This document shows positions 1 through 8,698 of a DNA stretch of 20,561 nt, piece by piece; positions within the stretch are counted from its first letter, which is position 1, and each line of letters begins with the position of its first letter. A program made the position numbers and the translations under genes. Under the pieces are notes generated by a model, which did no database searches, was not told the origin of the DNA, and was given only the letters and a program-made list of their open reading frames with translations. Source of the DNA: JASJBU01 sp039714735 (GTDB lineage Bacteria; Pseudomonadota; Gammaproteobacteria; Chromatiales; Chromatiaceae). The stretch spans positions 1-20,561 of the forward strand of contig JBDLIT010000073.1 of assembly GCA_039714735.1 (NCBI GenBank), read 5' to 3'.

Positions 1-1040
1 CCGCATGGAATCCCAGGTTCGCGTTGGTAATGCCGGTCGCTCCATTGATCGTGGCGAAGCTGTTGTAGATCACGAGACCGACGGTCGCGGTATCACCTCC
101 GTCATCGTAACTGACTCCCAGGTTGTCCAACTGACCCGTATTGTCACCCGTGACGGTAGTGAAACCGCTGTAGGTGACACTGCCGTCGCTGCCGCTGGCA
201 ATGTTATAGTTAACGAGGCCGTCGACCGTGCCGGCGCCCGCCACCGTGCTGTACGTAGCCCCGTAGGTGTTGCTGTTCCCCGACACCCCCGTATCCGCAT
301 GAAAGCCCAGGTTCGCGTTGGTAATGCCGGTCGTACCATTGATCGTGGCGAAGCTGTTATAGGTCACGAGACCGACGGTCGCGGTGTCCAGTCCATCATC
401 GTAACTGTCTCCCAGATTGTCCAACTGCGCACCAGCACCCGCGCCTGTAACCGTTGTGAAGCCTGCGCCATAGGTATTACCATTTCCAGATATACCTGTG
501 AGCACATCGAAGGTTCCGGTAACATTGGTAACCGCAGTCGCTCCGTTGATTGTGGCAAAACTGTTGTAGGCCACGCCACTAAACGTTCCGGTATCCAAAC
601 CGTCATCATAGCCGGCGCCCAGGTTGTCCAGCTGGCCGGTGTTATCACCGCTGACACTGGTAAAATTGGTGTAGGTGATTCCCGTACTGCTGTCGATATC
701 TGTTGTTACATCGAAATTGGTGACATCGGTCAATGCCCCCGTACCGGCACCGTCCACCGAAGCATATCCCGCACCGTATGTGTTGCTGTTCCCAGATGTC
801 CCAGTACCCGCATCGAAGCCAGCATTCGCGTTGGTGATCGCCGTCGCTCCATTGATCGTGGCAAAGCTATTGTAGGTCACTAATCCTACTGTTGCGGTAT
901 CCAGTCCGTCATCGTAACTGCCTCCCAGGTTGTCCAGCTGGCCTGTGTTGTCACCAGTAATTGCCGTAAACCCACCGAAGGTCACACTGCCGTCACTACC
1001 GGTTGCTATGTCATAGTTGGTTACTCCGTCCAGTGCTCCA
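1..1040 (-). repeat. In-frame tandem repeats in TpsA
   Basis: Read on the minus strand, the YNSFATINGAT motif recurs four times, with corresponding bases near positions 42, 336, 543 and 849. The spacings are 294, 207 and 306 bp (98, 69 and 102 codons), all multiples of three. Each unit also carries a GQLDNLG-x-SYDDG motif and an SGN-x-NTYGA motif. The 69-codon unit lacks the segment around GSDGSVTY that the 98-codon unit has. The units are highly similar at DNA level, so recombination or slippage between them is plausible. The array continues past the left edge. Confidence 0.85.
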
Positions 1041-3007
1041 TTACCAGTAATTGCAGTAAAACCAGTATAAGTAACACCATTCGATTGATCAGTTGTCGCA
1101 TTAAAACCAGTAATTCCTGACAAACTACCAGTACCATCACCAGCCGCACTACCAGTACCGGAAACTACTCCACCTGCTGAATTTAGAATTAGAGAAGAAA
1201 CATTGGAAATAACCCCATCGAGTGTCACAACACCACCAATCACTGAAGTGAGTGTTAAATTATTTCCTGAGCCATTTACTAAAGCTGTGCCATCCAGGGT
1301 TAAGTTTCCTGTCCCTGAACCTGCTGATGCGGTCGTGACCTCGACATTGGCGAAAGTCAACTGAAGATTCAGATCACCATCTGTAAGGACAGCTGCACCC
1401 GCTCCACCACTTTCACTTATAGTTGCACCCAGGATTAAACTGGCAGTTGAATCTCCCGAAAGACCATCAGTAATGATGATGTCTGTAGGATCGAGAAGTA
1501 AAGTGCCAACCGAACCCGCGGGGGCCCGTAAATCGACTGTCCCAGAAAAGGTAAGGCTTTCCTTACCTGAAACTTCAGCTGTACCACCATTCCCAGAAGT
1601 TTCACCACCTCTGGCGCTCGAAGTACCAAAGTAATTCGTATTGGTATCAGACCATATAACTATTTTCCCACCATCGCCTTGATTGTGTGCATCTGCTTGG
1701 ATAGTTACGTCATGTCCGACATAAGTCAGGTCCGCATTCTTGATCTCTGGGTTTGCTCCCTGATAGTCACCACCCACCAGAACTTCACCACCACCCATGT
1801 CTCCTGATGCGTCCAGTGAAGCGTTGTCGATCAAGCCAACCTTGTCACCTAAAACTTTGATACTACCGCCCTGACCTGCGGATTCTGAACGAGCTGAGAT
1901 GGCCCCATTTCCTGTCACGAAGATTGTATCGGCAGAGACCAGTTCCACCGACCCACCATTCCCGGCAGATCCATCGGCATTGATGCTTCCACTATGGTCG
2001 ATATTTTCACCAGTGATGCTGACCTCGCCACCAGTTGCGCCAGAAGCATCGAGTGTGCCGCTGTTAGCGATCCGTCCACCAATACCGGTCAGACGGATAG
2101 TGCCGCCTGTGTCGTCGATACTGCCGGCGCGTACGATACCTTCGTTGTTGACAACCTGACTGAAGATGTCGCGGGCGGTATGGCCGGACATCACTACAGT
2201 GCCGCCTTCGGCCCTGATTTCACCACTGTTCTTCACTGAGGCATCGGCATCTGAGGTATTTTCCAGCACGGATTCTTCCACCTGGAAATAGATCAAACCG
2301 TTACCGTCAAAATCAATCACCGCCTTGCGGCCGGATGCCAGATTGACATATCCGACATCAGCGATGATCAGTCCTTCATTGGAGACTGCGCCTCCTACCA
2401 GGGTGACCGATCCACCTGTGGCGGCCTTGATCATCCCTCGGTTGATGACCGCACCAGGATTAACACCTTCCGGCACCCCCATCTCGTATTGCCCATTCAT
2501 GAACTTCACGGTGTCCATATCCAGACCGGCGGCGATCAGGCTACCGACATTCACCGAGGCGGTGGGACTGAAGATGATGCCATTGGGATTGACCAGGAAG
2601 ACCCGGCCATTGGCTTCTATTGCGCCGAAGATTTGACTGGGATTCTGATCGAGTATGCGATTGAGAACCGACGATGAGGCGGAGGGCTGCTGAAACTGCA
2701 CCAATTCCTGCGCCTGGACGTTGAAGCTCTGCCACTCGACGGCCAGGTTTTGTGACTGCTGGTGGACCAGTGTTGTATTCGCATCTGGTGTGCTGATGTT
2801 GCCTTCGCCACCCACGATCTGTCCGCCTTCGGGACCTGCAAAGACCGCGTTATTCTGCGCCAGTAAAATTCCAGCTGGGAGGATGATGGCGGCGCGTATA
2901 TAGCCAGCCAGAGATTTTATTTTATAGTTTTTCTGTTGCTTTAGTCTTTTGACTTTCAATGCTTTCCTGGCTCTAAATCTTTGGCCCTGTATTTTCATTC
3001 TTCCCAT
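1..3007 (-). CDS. Two-partner secretion exoprotein TpsA, filamentous haemagglutinin type (partial, N-terminal 1002 codons)
   Basis: This is a large secreted exoprotein exported through the neighbouring TpsB. The minus-strand frame starts at ATG 3007-3005 and stays open to the left edge, so the C terminus is missing. A second in-frame ATG at 2998 is an alternative start. Residues 1-57 form a long basic N-region (about 30 residues rich in Arg, Lys and Gln), a hydrophobic stretch at about 34-52 and a probable cleavage after VFA57, which resembles the extended signal peptides of large exoproteins. Residues from about 60 to 180 match the TPS/haemagglutination-activity domain, including FNVQ and the hallmark NPNGIIF at 140-146. 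A Gly-rich beta-helix-like region follows, with GGSV, GGEV and GGKI turns, then LLLDPTDIIIT as in FHA-type proteins, then Gly/Thr/Asn-rich tandem repeats. The gene lies 73 bp downstream of tpsB, presumably as one operon. The function is probably an adhesin, but a contact-dependent toxin (CdiA-like) cannot be excluded without the C terminus. Confidence 0.9.
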   Translation of the reverse strand, partial: MGRMKIQGQRFRARKALKVKRLKQQKNYKIKSLAGYIRAAIILPAGILLAQNNAVFAGPEGGQIVGGEGNISTPDANTTLVHQQSQNLAVEWQSFNVQAQELVQFQQPSASSSVLNRILDQNPSQIFGAIEANGRVFLVNPNGIIFSPTASVNVGSLIAAGLDMDTVKFMNGQYEMGVPEGVNPGAVINRGMIKAATGGSVTLVGGAVSNEGLIIADVGYVNLASGRKAVIDFDGNGLIYFQVEESVLENTSDADASVKNSGEIRAEGGTVVMSGHTARDIFSQVVNNEGIVRAGSIDDTGGTIRLTGIGGRIANSGTLDASGATGGEVSITGENIDHSGSINADGSAGNGGSVELVSADTIFVTGNGAISARSESAGQGGSIKVLGDKVGLIDNASLDASGDMGGGEVLVGGDYQGANPEIKNADLTYVGHDVTIQADAHNQGDGGKIVIWSDTNTNYFGTSSARGGETSGNGGTAEVSGKESLTFSGTVDLRAPAGSVGTLLLDPTDIIITDGLSGDSTASLILGATISESGGAGAAVLTDGDLNLQLTFANVEVTTASAGSGTGNLTLDGTALVNGSGNNLTLTSVIGGVVTLDGVISNVSSLILNSAGGVVSGTGSAAGDGTGSLSGITGFNATTDQSNGVTYTGFTAITGNGALDGVTNYDIATGSDGSVTFGGFTAITGDNTGQLDNLGGSYDDGLDTATVGLVTYNSFATINGATAITNANAGFDAGTGTSGNSNTYGAGYASVDGAGTGALTDVTNFDVTTDIDSSTGITYTNFTSVSGDNTGQLDNLGAGYDDGLDTGTFSGVAYNSFATINGATAVTNVTGTFDVLTGISGNGNTYGAGFTTVTGAGAGAQLDNLGDSYDDGLDTATVGLVTYNSFATINGTTGITNANLGFHADTGVSGNSNTYGATYSTVAGAGTVDGLVNYNIASGSDGSVTYSGFTTVTGDNTGQLDNLGVSYDDGGDTATVGLVIYNSFATINGATGITNANLGFHA

Positions 3008-3080
3008 CCCCCAACTATTGATAGCTTGGTTATCTGCCTTGATTGTTTGGCTCTAGAATCCTGCTGATTCAATCTCCATG

Positions 3081-4952
3081 TTAATAAAACTGAATCATCA
3101 GATTTGCAAAAAACTGCGGATCATTTCCATTACTGGGCTCCCTGTCCCCCAATGGTTTGGCCAGCGACATGTTAAGATTGGTCATCGAGGTCTGGAAATT
3201 GACTCCGATACCCATGCCATCCAGTGTTTCACTCTCTTCCTGACTGACCGTCTCATCCAAATAGTTCAACCAACCTTCCGCATAGTCGGCAAACAGCGAA
3301 ATAGAAATTGCTTGCCCCCAGGTTGTCTCCCTATCCCCCGCTAACCAACCAGGTACAACCGACTCCTTAAGAAACGGCAGTTCACTTGACCATTCAAGGG
3401 AGACGAAGTACCCCTTGTCCCTCAGGAATTCCGCCGTCGGGTAGGCGCGAACACTGTTCGGACCACCCATGGAGAACTGTTCAAGGGAGACAAGTGCATC
3501 AGGGCTGTATTGGCCATTGAGCCGAAACCAAAGTGTGGTGCCGGCAATAAACTGTTGTTTACGAGTCAATCCAAGATTGATCTTGTCGAATTCTGCACCG
3601 GTCTGTTCACCTGATCCCAATGTCCGGCTGGAATTCTCAGCTTCTTTTGATGGCATAGAACCCATCAGGTCGCCGAAACCATGGGCATAATCGAGGATCA
3701 GGCGCGTCTGATTTGCACCCTGCGAAACCAGCAACTGGTCGGTAATCATGTAGTCACCGGCAAGATTCACGACTGCGAGTTTGTCCTCAAATTGGGGTAC
3801 ATCATCCCTCAGAGTTTCTGCATTCTTACGTGAAAACTTTATGCCGGCGGCAAAACGACTACGAAAACTCTGCATGAAGACTCGATCCACACCGATATAG
3901 GCCTCTTTGGTAACACCGGTAAAACCCTCAAAGTCCGAACCGCTGAGTTCGAAATCATTTCGTTTTGCGCCAATGCTGATGAGATAATCCGGCTTAAACA
4001 GCGGACGATTGTAGCTCAAAGAATAATATTGACCGTTATTCGGATTGGCGTTCCCTAACAATGTCACTGACAGCTGATCTGCGGCGCCCGTCGGGTTGTT
4101 GAAATCGATATTCAGACTTCCCCGGTAGATACCGGAAAATTCTGAACCTGAGTTGTCCAATGAGAAGCTGAGGTTGAACGGATATTCCTCTTCAAAGACC
4201 TCCATTTCGATATCCGTCTCACCCACTGAGCTTCCGGGAAAGAAGGTCAGTTGCGCCCTTCTGTCAGACAAAGCCAAGCCGGGATAATCCCATACAGTAA
4301 GGAGGGAATGGGTTATTTCTCGACGTGTTACCGGTTGTCCAACCAATTCCTTGAAAGGGGCTACCAGAACATCCTCCTCATAATCCTCATTTCCCTTGAT
4401 GCCGACTTTCCCCAAACGACCTTGTAAAACGTGGATTGCAACTGTGTTATTTTGGACGTCCTGGGGCGGGATAAAAGCGGTATCGAGAATCAGATCCTGA
4501 CTGCGAAAATAATTTGTGACCCTGAGTGCTACATCTTCCAGGTCGAAGATGGTAAATTCGGACTGATATTCAGAGATAACCGTACTCAGGATTTGATCGA
4601 GATCTGGCTCTTCAACTTCAGCTAGACAAAAGCCCGGTGTTTCAGTCTCGACACACTCACCGGCCACCTGGCTTTTTGGTATCAAGCGGCCAACTGTGAA
4701 CTGCTTGACGTGAATGGTGCTCTCATCCGGCAGGCGCTCCCGCTTGGGTGGAATACTCAGGCCCTTGAATGCCTTTTCCTCAGCATCCTCCTCAGGCAGG
4801 GGGATATCGAGTATTGGCATGCCCTCATCAAGCTGACGTGGTTTCTCTGGGTCTGGCAGCTCCACAGCAAACAAACTGCCACTCAACAAACCGATTACCC
4901 CAAACAAACAACAGGTATGCAGTAGTCTTCCTTTTCCCTTTATCGCGGACAT
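3081..4952 (-). CDS. Two-partner secretion outer-membrane transporter TpsB (ShlB/FhaC/HecB family)
   Basis: This is a 623-residue outer-membrane beta-barrel protein that exports its partner TpsA (the next gene, 73 bp downstream) across the outer membrane. The start ATG at 4952 has a strong GAGGAGGGG ribosome site 6 bases upstream. Residues 1-29 are a signal peptide ending in SLFA. A Pro/Glu-rich linker follows (about 31-75). Residues from about 78 to 253 are the two POTRA domains, with VAIHVLQGRLGKVGIKGN (171-188) typical of the ShlB-type POTRA. Residues from about 258 to 623 are the barrel, with the conserved substrate-loop motif present as VRAYP (501-505; VRGY in most relatives) and a C-terminal aromatic (QFY). 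Two cysteines (100 and 109) sit in a short insertion in the first POTRA region and could form a disulfide. The length is close to or slightly above the family norm. The family assignment is firm and the substrate is inferred from adjacency. Confidence 0.95.
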   Translation of the reverse strand: MSAIKGKGRLLHTCCLFGVIGLLSGSLFAVELPDPEKPRQLDEGMPILDIPLPEEDAEEKAFKGLSIPPKRERLPDESTIHVKQFTVGRLIPKSQVAGECVETETPGFCLAEVEEPDLDQILSTVISEYQSEFTIFDLEDVALRVTNYFRSQDLILDTAFIPPQDVQNNTVAIHVLQGRLGKVGIKGNEDYEEDVLVAPFKELVGQPVTRREITHSLLTVWDYPGLALSDRRAQLTFFPGSSVGETDIEMEVFEEEYPFNLSFSLDNSGSEFSGIYRGSLNIDFNNPTGAADQLSVTLLGNANPNNGQYYSLSYNRPLFKPDYLISIGAKRNDFELSGSDFEGFTGVTKEAYIGVDRVFMQSFRSRFAAGIKFSRKNAETLRDDVPQFEDKLAVVNLAGDYMITDQLLVSQGANQTRLILDYAHGFGDLMGSMPSKEAENSSRTLGSGEQTGAEFDKINLGLTRKQQFIAGTTLWFRLNGQYSPDALVSLEQFSMGGPNSVRAYPTAEFLRDKGYFVSLEWSSELPFLKESVVPGWLAGDRETTWGQAISISLFADYAEGWLNYLDETVSQEESETLDGMGIGVNFQTSMTNLNMSLAKPLGDREPSNGNDPQFFANLMIQFY

Positions 4953-5040
4953 ACCACGCCCCTCCTCTGTTCTTTTTTATCCTTGAATCCCCAAGTAAAG
5001 CCTAGTTAAATCATATTTTTCTAATGTAACTTGGCGCTCC

Positions 5041-5087
5041 CCAATATCTTGGAGTATATGCGGTATATTCCCAAATTCAATATTGGG
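5041..5087. promoter_or_regulatory. Two small dyads, candidate operators in the tpsB/tagH divergent region
   Basis: Two short inverted repeats with the same outer sequence flank the putative tpsB promoter: CCAA-N4-TTGG at 5041-5052 and CCCAA-N8-TTGGG at 5070-5087. The second covers the -35 box and the first sits next to the start region. The 269-bp space between tpsB and tagH (4953-5221) is AT-rich. For the plus-strand tagH direction I found a TTGACA at 5127-5132 but no well-spaced -10 box. A regulator binding here is inference. Confidence 0.2.
5053..5080 (-). promoter_or_regulatory. Putative sigma70-type promoter for tpsB-tpsA
   Basis: On the minus strand a TTGAAT box (5080-5075) is followed by a 16-base spacer and a TATACT box (5058-5053, five of six matches to TATAAT). 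Transcription would start near 5046 and give a leader of about 94 bases before the tpsB start. This is based on consensus matching by eye only. Confidence 0.35.
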
Positions 5088-5221
5088 TTTTCACAATCTA
5101 TTTCAGGTATGCTTTATTAGTGACACTTGACAGTGGAAATAACTCTACACTCTCCACTACAATCGTCATCAGTTAGGAATTAAGGATTGCCAGGACAGGC
5201 CAATTATTTACATCGCAGCTC

Positions 5222-6526
5222 ATGAAACTTCGTTTAAATGTCATCACGTATCGTAACCAGCCAACCAGCATGCCCATGGGTAGCATTTTTGGCATGGATG
5301 GAGGGACCATAGGCCGGGCTGCCGGAAATGATTGGGTCTTACCAGACCCCGAGCGGTTTATCTCAGGTAAGCATGCAAAAATCACCCTGCAAAACGGGCA
5401 GTTTTATTTGACCGACACCAGCACTAACGGGATCTATATCAACGCCCACCCTCAACCCATGGGTAACGGCAACAGTAGCTCCCTCTCTAATGGCGACCGA
5501 ATCCTTATTGGAGACTACGAAATCGAGGTGGTCCTGGAGAATGACCAGAAAGACGCAGGTGCTTTGGCTGATTTGGAAGAGGATTTTTTCAATCCAACTG
5601 CACCTGGAGCTGCGACCCCCGTAACAGACAACACATATGACATCCCTGGTCCCGATGAGTCGAATGGTGATGAAATCACAGGACCAACCACCAACTCCTA
5701 CTTCGATTCCCCAGATGTCTCGCATAACGGCTCCGAACCTGACCATGTGGCGGCAGAAAATCAGTTCTTTCAACCACCTCAAAGCATTCCGGAAGACTGG
5801 GACCTGCAGGAAGAACATTTGGACGATGCCAGTGATTTCGCATCCTCTCAATTGACCACTCCTATACCAGAGCCTGCCCCAGTAACGCTCACCGCTCCCA
5901 TTCCGAAGCCTCAGACAACTCAAGGAAATGATCTCGATAGCCTGAATAAACTGTTGGATGGAGCAGGTATTCAACCAATGGATATGCCCTCTCAGGAGGC
6001 AGCTGAACTGTTACGCACCATGGGTTCTCTCATGCGAGAGATGATCGGTGGAGTGATGGAAGTGCTAAGGGCGAGAGCAGACATTAAAAGCGAGTTCAGA
6101 ATGCAGCTCACCACGATACGCCCGGTCGAGAACAATCCGTTAAAATTTTCTGTGGGTGTCGAGGATGCCATGAAGCACCTCCTAGGTTCCTCAAATGGCG
6201 CATACCTTCCACCGCTGGAGTCCGTACGTCAGGCAATCGAGGACATTCAAGCCCATCAGATGGCGGTTATGGCCGGCATGCAGGCAGCCCTTTCCGCCAT
6301 GTTGCAAAGATTCGAACCAGGCGCCCTGGAGGAATATTTTGCACACAAAGGTGGGCGCAGTATTCTCGAAAGTAAAAAAGCCTGGTACTGGGAGCAATAT
6401 GCCGATAAACATAAGGAGTTACTGATGGAAGCGGAAGATAATTTTCAGGACTTCTTTGGGGAAGAGTTCGCCCGCGCCTATGAAATACAGATTACCAAAC
6501 TGGCGCAGGCGCGCAAGAAAAATTGA
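5222..6526 (+). CDS. tagH: Type VI secretion system FHA-domain protein TagH (Fha)
   Basis: This is a 434-residue cytoplasmic phospho-threonine-binding regulator of the T6SS. In characterised systems Fha proteins bind a threonine phosphorylated by PpkA and promote assembly of the apparatus. Residues from about 20 to 102 are an FHA domain with its key residues in place: Gly31-Arg32, Ser48-x-x-His51 and Thr68-Asn69-Gly70. Residues from about 110 to 240 are an acidic, Pro-rich low-complexity linker. Residues from about 250 to 425 are the conserved C-terminal domain of T6SS FHA proteins, including LLRTMGSLMREMIGGVMEVL and NPLKFSVG. The ATG at 5222 has only a weak ribosome site, but the FHA domain begins right after it and no better start is seen. 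It is the first gene of the plus-strand cluster, divergent from tpsB. The matching kinase and phosphatase are encoded in the same cluster. Confidence 0.93.
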   Translation: MKLRLNVITYRNQPTSMPMGSIFGMDGGTIGRAAGNDWVLPDPERFISGKHAKITLQNGQFYLTDTSTNGIYINAHPQPMGNGNSSSLSNGDRILIGDYEIEVVLENDQKDAGALADLEEDFFNPTAPGAATPVTDNTYDIPGPDESNGDEITGPTTNSYFDSPDVSHNGSEPDHVAAENQFFQPPQSIPEDWDLQEEHLDDASDFASSQLTTPIPEPAPVTLTAPIPKPQTTQGNDLDSLNKLLDGAGIQPMDMPSQEAAELLRTMGSLMREMIGGVMEVLRARADIKSEFRMQLTTIRPVENNPLKFSVGVEDAMKHLLGSSNGAYLPPLESVRQAIEDIQAHQMAVMAGMQAALSAMLQRFEPGALEEYFAHKGGRSILESKKAWYWEQYADKHKELLMEAEDNFQDFFGEEFARAYEIQITKLAQARKKN

Positions 6527-6814
6527 GTCCAGGCAGACGGATCCAGATATCCGTGATTTAGTCGATGAGACAAAGCTTCCGCTTATGCTCTAAACTCAGA
6601 GTTACACAGAGTTTAATTCTGGTTCAATAACACAGATATCGGCAGAACAGGGATGATATAAAACTCTTAATCAGTGACCTTCACCACAATAAATCTGAAC
6701 TTACTGTTAAAAAGCTATTAATAACCAATGAAATGTGTGGCGCTCACTTTCAGTAACACATCTCAAACTTGATAGAACCGATTGTTGATACCAAAAATAA
6801 AACAGGAGATGATC
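6527..6814. other. tagH-tssJ intergenic region (288 bp) with small dyads
   Basis: No convincing open reading frame is seen. Just after tagH there is an inverted repeat ACGGAT-N6-ATCCGT (6537-6554) without a following T-run, so it is at best a weak terminator. A second dyad, TAAACTC-N11-GAGTTTA, spans 6591-6615. The rest is AT-rich and includes TATAAA at 6657-6662, but no well-spaced -35 box was found. The gap is the only long break in the T6SS gene string, so tssJ to ppkA may have their own promoter. Confidence 0.35.
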
Positions 6815-7303
6815 ATGCGGATTCGGCAACTCATGTTAACTGCCGTCCTGATCCTTTTAGGGATTTCACTCACCGGTTGCTTTACCAAGAAGCCACCGCC
6901 TCCCAGCCTGCTGGTGGCAAAATTCCTGACCTCAAGTCACCTGAATCCAAATGCGGATGGAGCACCCTCTCCAGTCATCGTAAGGCTGTATGAGCTGAAG
7001 TCAGCCGGCAACTTCAAGAACAATGACTTTTTCAGTCTGTTTGATGATGAATCCAATGTACTGGCAGATGATCTGGTTGCAAGAGACGAGTTGAGATTCA
7101 ATCCCAACGAAACCAAGACCATCAATCGTGAACTTAATCCTGCGACTCGTCATATTGGTATTCTTGTGGCATTTCGCGACTTGGACAAGGCAAACTGGCG
7201 GTCGGTCATACAAATTACCGAGCATGAAATTAATGCCTATACTATCCTTTTGGGACGGAATGAAATTTCAATTTCTGAGAGCCAGCCTGCTGCAGACGAG
7301 TAG
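6815..7303 (+). CDS. tssJ: Type VI secretion lipoprotein TssJ
   Basis: This is a 162-residue outer-membrane lipoprotein. In the T6SS membrane complex TssJ sits on the inner face of the outer membrane and binds the periplasmic end of TssM. The ATG at 6815 was chosen because AGGAG (6804-6808) lies 6 bases upstream. The ATG at 6809 is too close to it, and a TTG at 6782 would add 11 residues before the signal sequence. Residues 1-21 are a lipoprotein signal with the lipobox LTGC, giving Cys22 as the lipidated residue. The mature part (PSPVIVRLYELKS, then FFSLFD, then ending with an ITILLG-like strand NAYTILLGRN) matches the TssJ/VasD beta-sandwich. It is followed by tssK after 54 bases. Confidence 0.93.
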   Translation: MRIRQLMLTAVLILLGISLTGCFTKKPPPPSLLVAKFLTSSHLNPNADGAPSPVIVRLYELKSAGNFKNNDFFSLFDDESNVLADDLVARDELRFNPNETKTINRELNPATRHIGILVAFRDLDKANWRSVIQITEHEINAYTILLGRNEISISESQPAADE

Positions 7304-7357
7304 CCTGCACCTGGATAACAATAGCATTCAACAGTCAATAACCAGGATAGATATACA

Positions 7358-8692
7358 ATGACCTGGCGTAACAGAGTGATCTGGAGCGAAGGCATGTTTC
7401 TTCGCCCACACCATTTTCAACAACACGACCGTTACCTTGAAAACCTGCTGGAGTCACGATGCGCCCCACTGAAGGCCTATGGTTGGGGAATTACCGACTT
7501 CAAGATTGATAATGACCTCCTCTCTCAAGGCAAGATCGCTCTATCGGTTTGTCAGGGCATCCTGCCTGACGGCACCCCCTTTGATGTGCCCCACGAAGAT
7601 GAACCACCCAACATCCTGACTGTCCCGGACAACACACAGGAAGAACTCGTCTATCTGACTCTGCCCGCCAGACGCAGGGGGCAGACAGAGGCGGATGATC
7701 GGGATAGCCCCGATATCATGGCCAGATACCTGTCCCGTGACAATGAGATTGAGGACAGCAACGCTACAGCCGAAACCAAAGCGGATGTTCAAACAGGCCG
7801 TTTGCATCTCCGGCTCATGCTGGATTCAACTGACCGCAGTCAGTTTCTATCAACACCGATTGCGCGTATTACGGAACTCAGATCAGACAAGAAACTTCTG
7901 CTTGATGACTCTTTCATTCCCCCATGTCTTTACTGCAGCGCTGTTCCCGCCCTGCATGGCTTCCTGGAGGAACTACAGGGCCTGTTACATCATCGAGGCG
8001 AAGCCTTGGCCGGAAGGATTACCGAGTCAGGTCGCGGTGGCGCATCTGAGATCGCAGATTTCATGATGCTGCAGGCGGTCAATCGATGGGAGCCCCTGTT
8101 TACTCATCTCTCGGACATGCAGGGGCTGCATCCCGAGGAATTCTATCGGGCAGGTGTGCAGATAGCCGGAGAACTGGCCACATTCGCAGCCAAAAGCAAA
8201 CGCCCCGACGAGATTACCGCGTACCAACATGATGATCTGCAAAGCACATTTTCGGGGCTCATGAATTCACTGCGTCAGTCACTCAGTATGGTGCTGGAGC
8301 AAAACGCAATTCCCATTCCTTTACAGGATAGGAAGTACGGTATCCGGGTTGCTCCATTAGCGGATCGCAACCTCATCGACAGTGCAAACTTTGTCCTGGC
8401 GGTGAGTGCTCAGGTTCCAGCCGAATTGTTAAGAACCCGATTTCCCACCCAAGTAAAGATTGGCCCGGTTGAGCAGATCAGACAACTGGTTAACTCACAA
8501 CTCCCAGGCATCGGCATCCGCCCATTACCGGTTGCGCCCAGACAGATTCCCTACCATGCAGGATTCAACTATTTTGACCTGGACCGCAACAGTGAATTAT
8601 GGAAACAACTGAAAAGCTCCGGGGGATTTGCCTTCCATATCGGCGGTGACTTTCCAGGTATTGAATTAGAGTTCTGGGCCATAAAAGGCTAA
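7358..8692 (+). CDS. tssK: Type VI secretion baseplate protein TssK
   Basis: This 444-residue cytoplasmic protein is of the usual length for the family. TssK trimers link the T6SS baseplate to the membrane complex through TssL and TssM. The N terminus has the family signature VIWSEGMFLRPHHFQQHDRY (residues 8-27), and the C-terminal part has NYFDLDRNSELWKQL and FAFHIGGDFPGIELEFWAI, typical of the TssK receptor-binding domain end. The ATG at 7358 has AGGA (7344-7347) 10 bases upstream. It ends 6 bases before the tssL start. I see no truncation or oddity. Confidence 0.96.
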   Translation: MTWRNRVIWSEGMFLRPHHFQQHDRYLENLLESRCAPLKAYGWGITDFKIDNDLLSQGKIALSVCQGILPDGTPFDVPHEDEPPNILTVPDNTQEELVYLTLPARRRGQTEADDRDSPDIMARYLSRDNEIEDSNATAETKADVQTGRLHLRLMLDSTDRSQFLSTPIARITELRSDKKLLLDDSFIPPCLYCSAVPALHGFLEELQGLLHHRGEALAGRITESGRGGASEIADFMMLQAVNRWEPLFTHLSDMQGLHPEEFYRAGVQIAGELATFAAKSKRPDEITAYQHDDLQSTFSGLMNSLRQSLSMVLEQNAIPIPLQDRKYGIRVAPLADRNLIDSANFVLAVSAQVPAELLRTRFPTQVKIGPVEQIRQLVNSQLPGIGIRPLPVAPRQIPYHAGFNYFDLDRNSELWKQLKSSGGFAFHIGGDFPGIELEFWAIKG

Positions 8693-8698
8693 TGCGCA

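Noticed and set aside
5..883. Plus-strand open frame of 292 codons in the repeat region
   Set aside because: It is antisense to the in-frame TpsA repeats. Its periodic sequence merely mirrors them and it has no family resemblance or ribosome site. The minus-strand frame carries signal peptide, TPS domain and FHA motifs.
1..1040. CRISPR-like or satellite array
   Set aside because: Repeat units are 207-306 bp, lie in one reading frame with spacing divisible by three, and have no short constant repeat with unique spacers.
5127..5132. Perfect TTGACA box upstream of tagH
   Set aside because: No acceptable -10 hexamer lies 15-19 bases downstream. The nearest, TACAAT at 5158-5163, is 25 bases away, so I do not call a promoter.
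5363..5974. Minus-strand open frame of 203 codons inside tagH
   Set aside because: It is a shadow of the FHA gene with no recognisable domain. The plus frame has intact FHA and T6SS C-terminal motifs.
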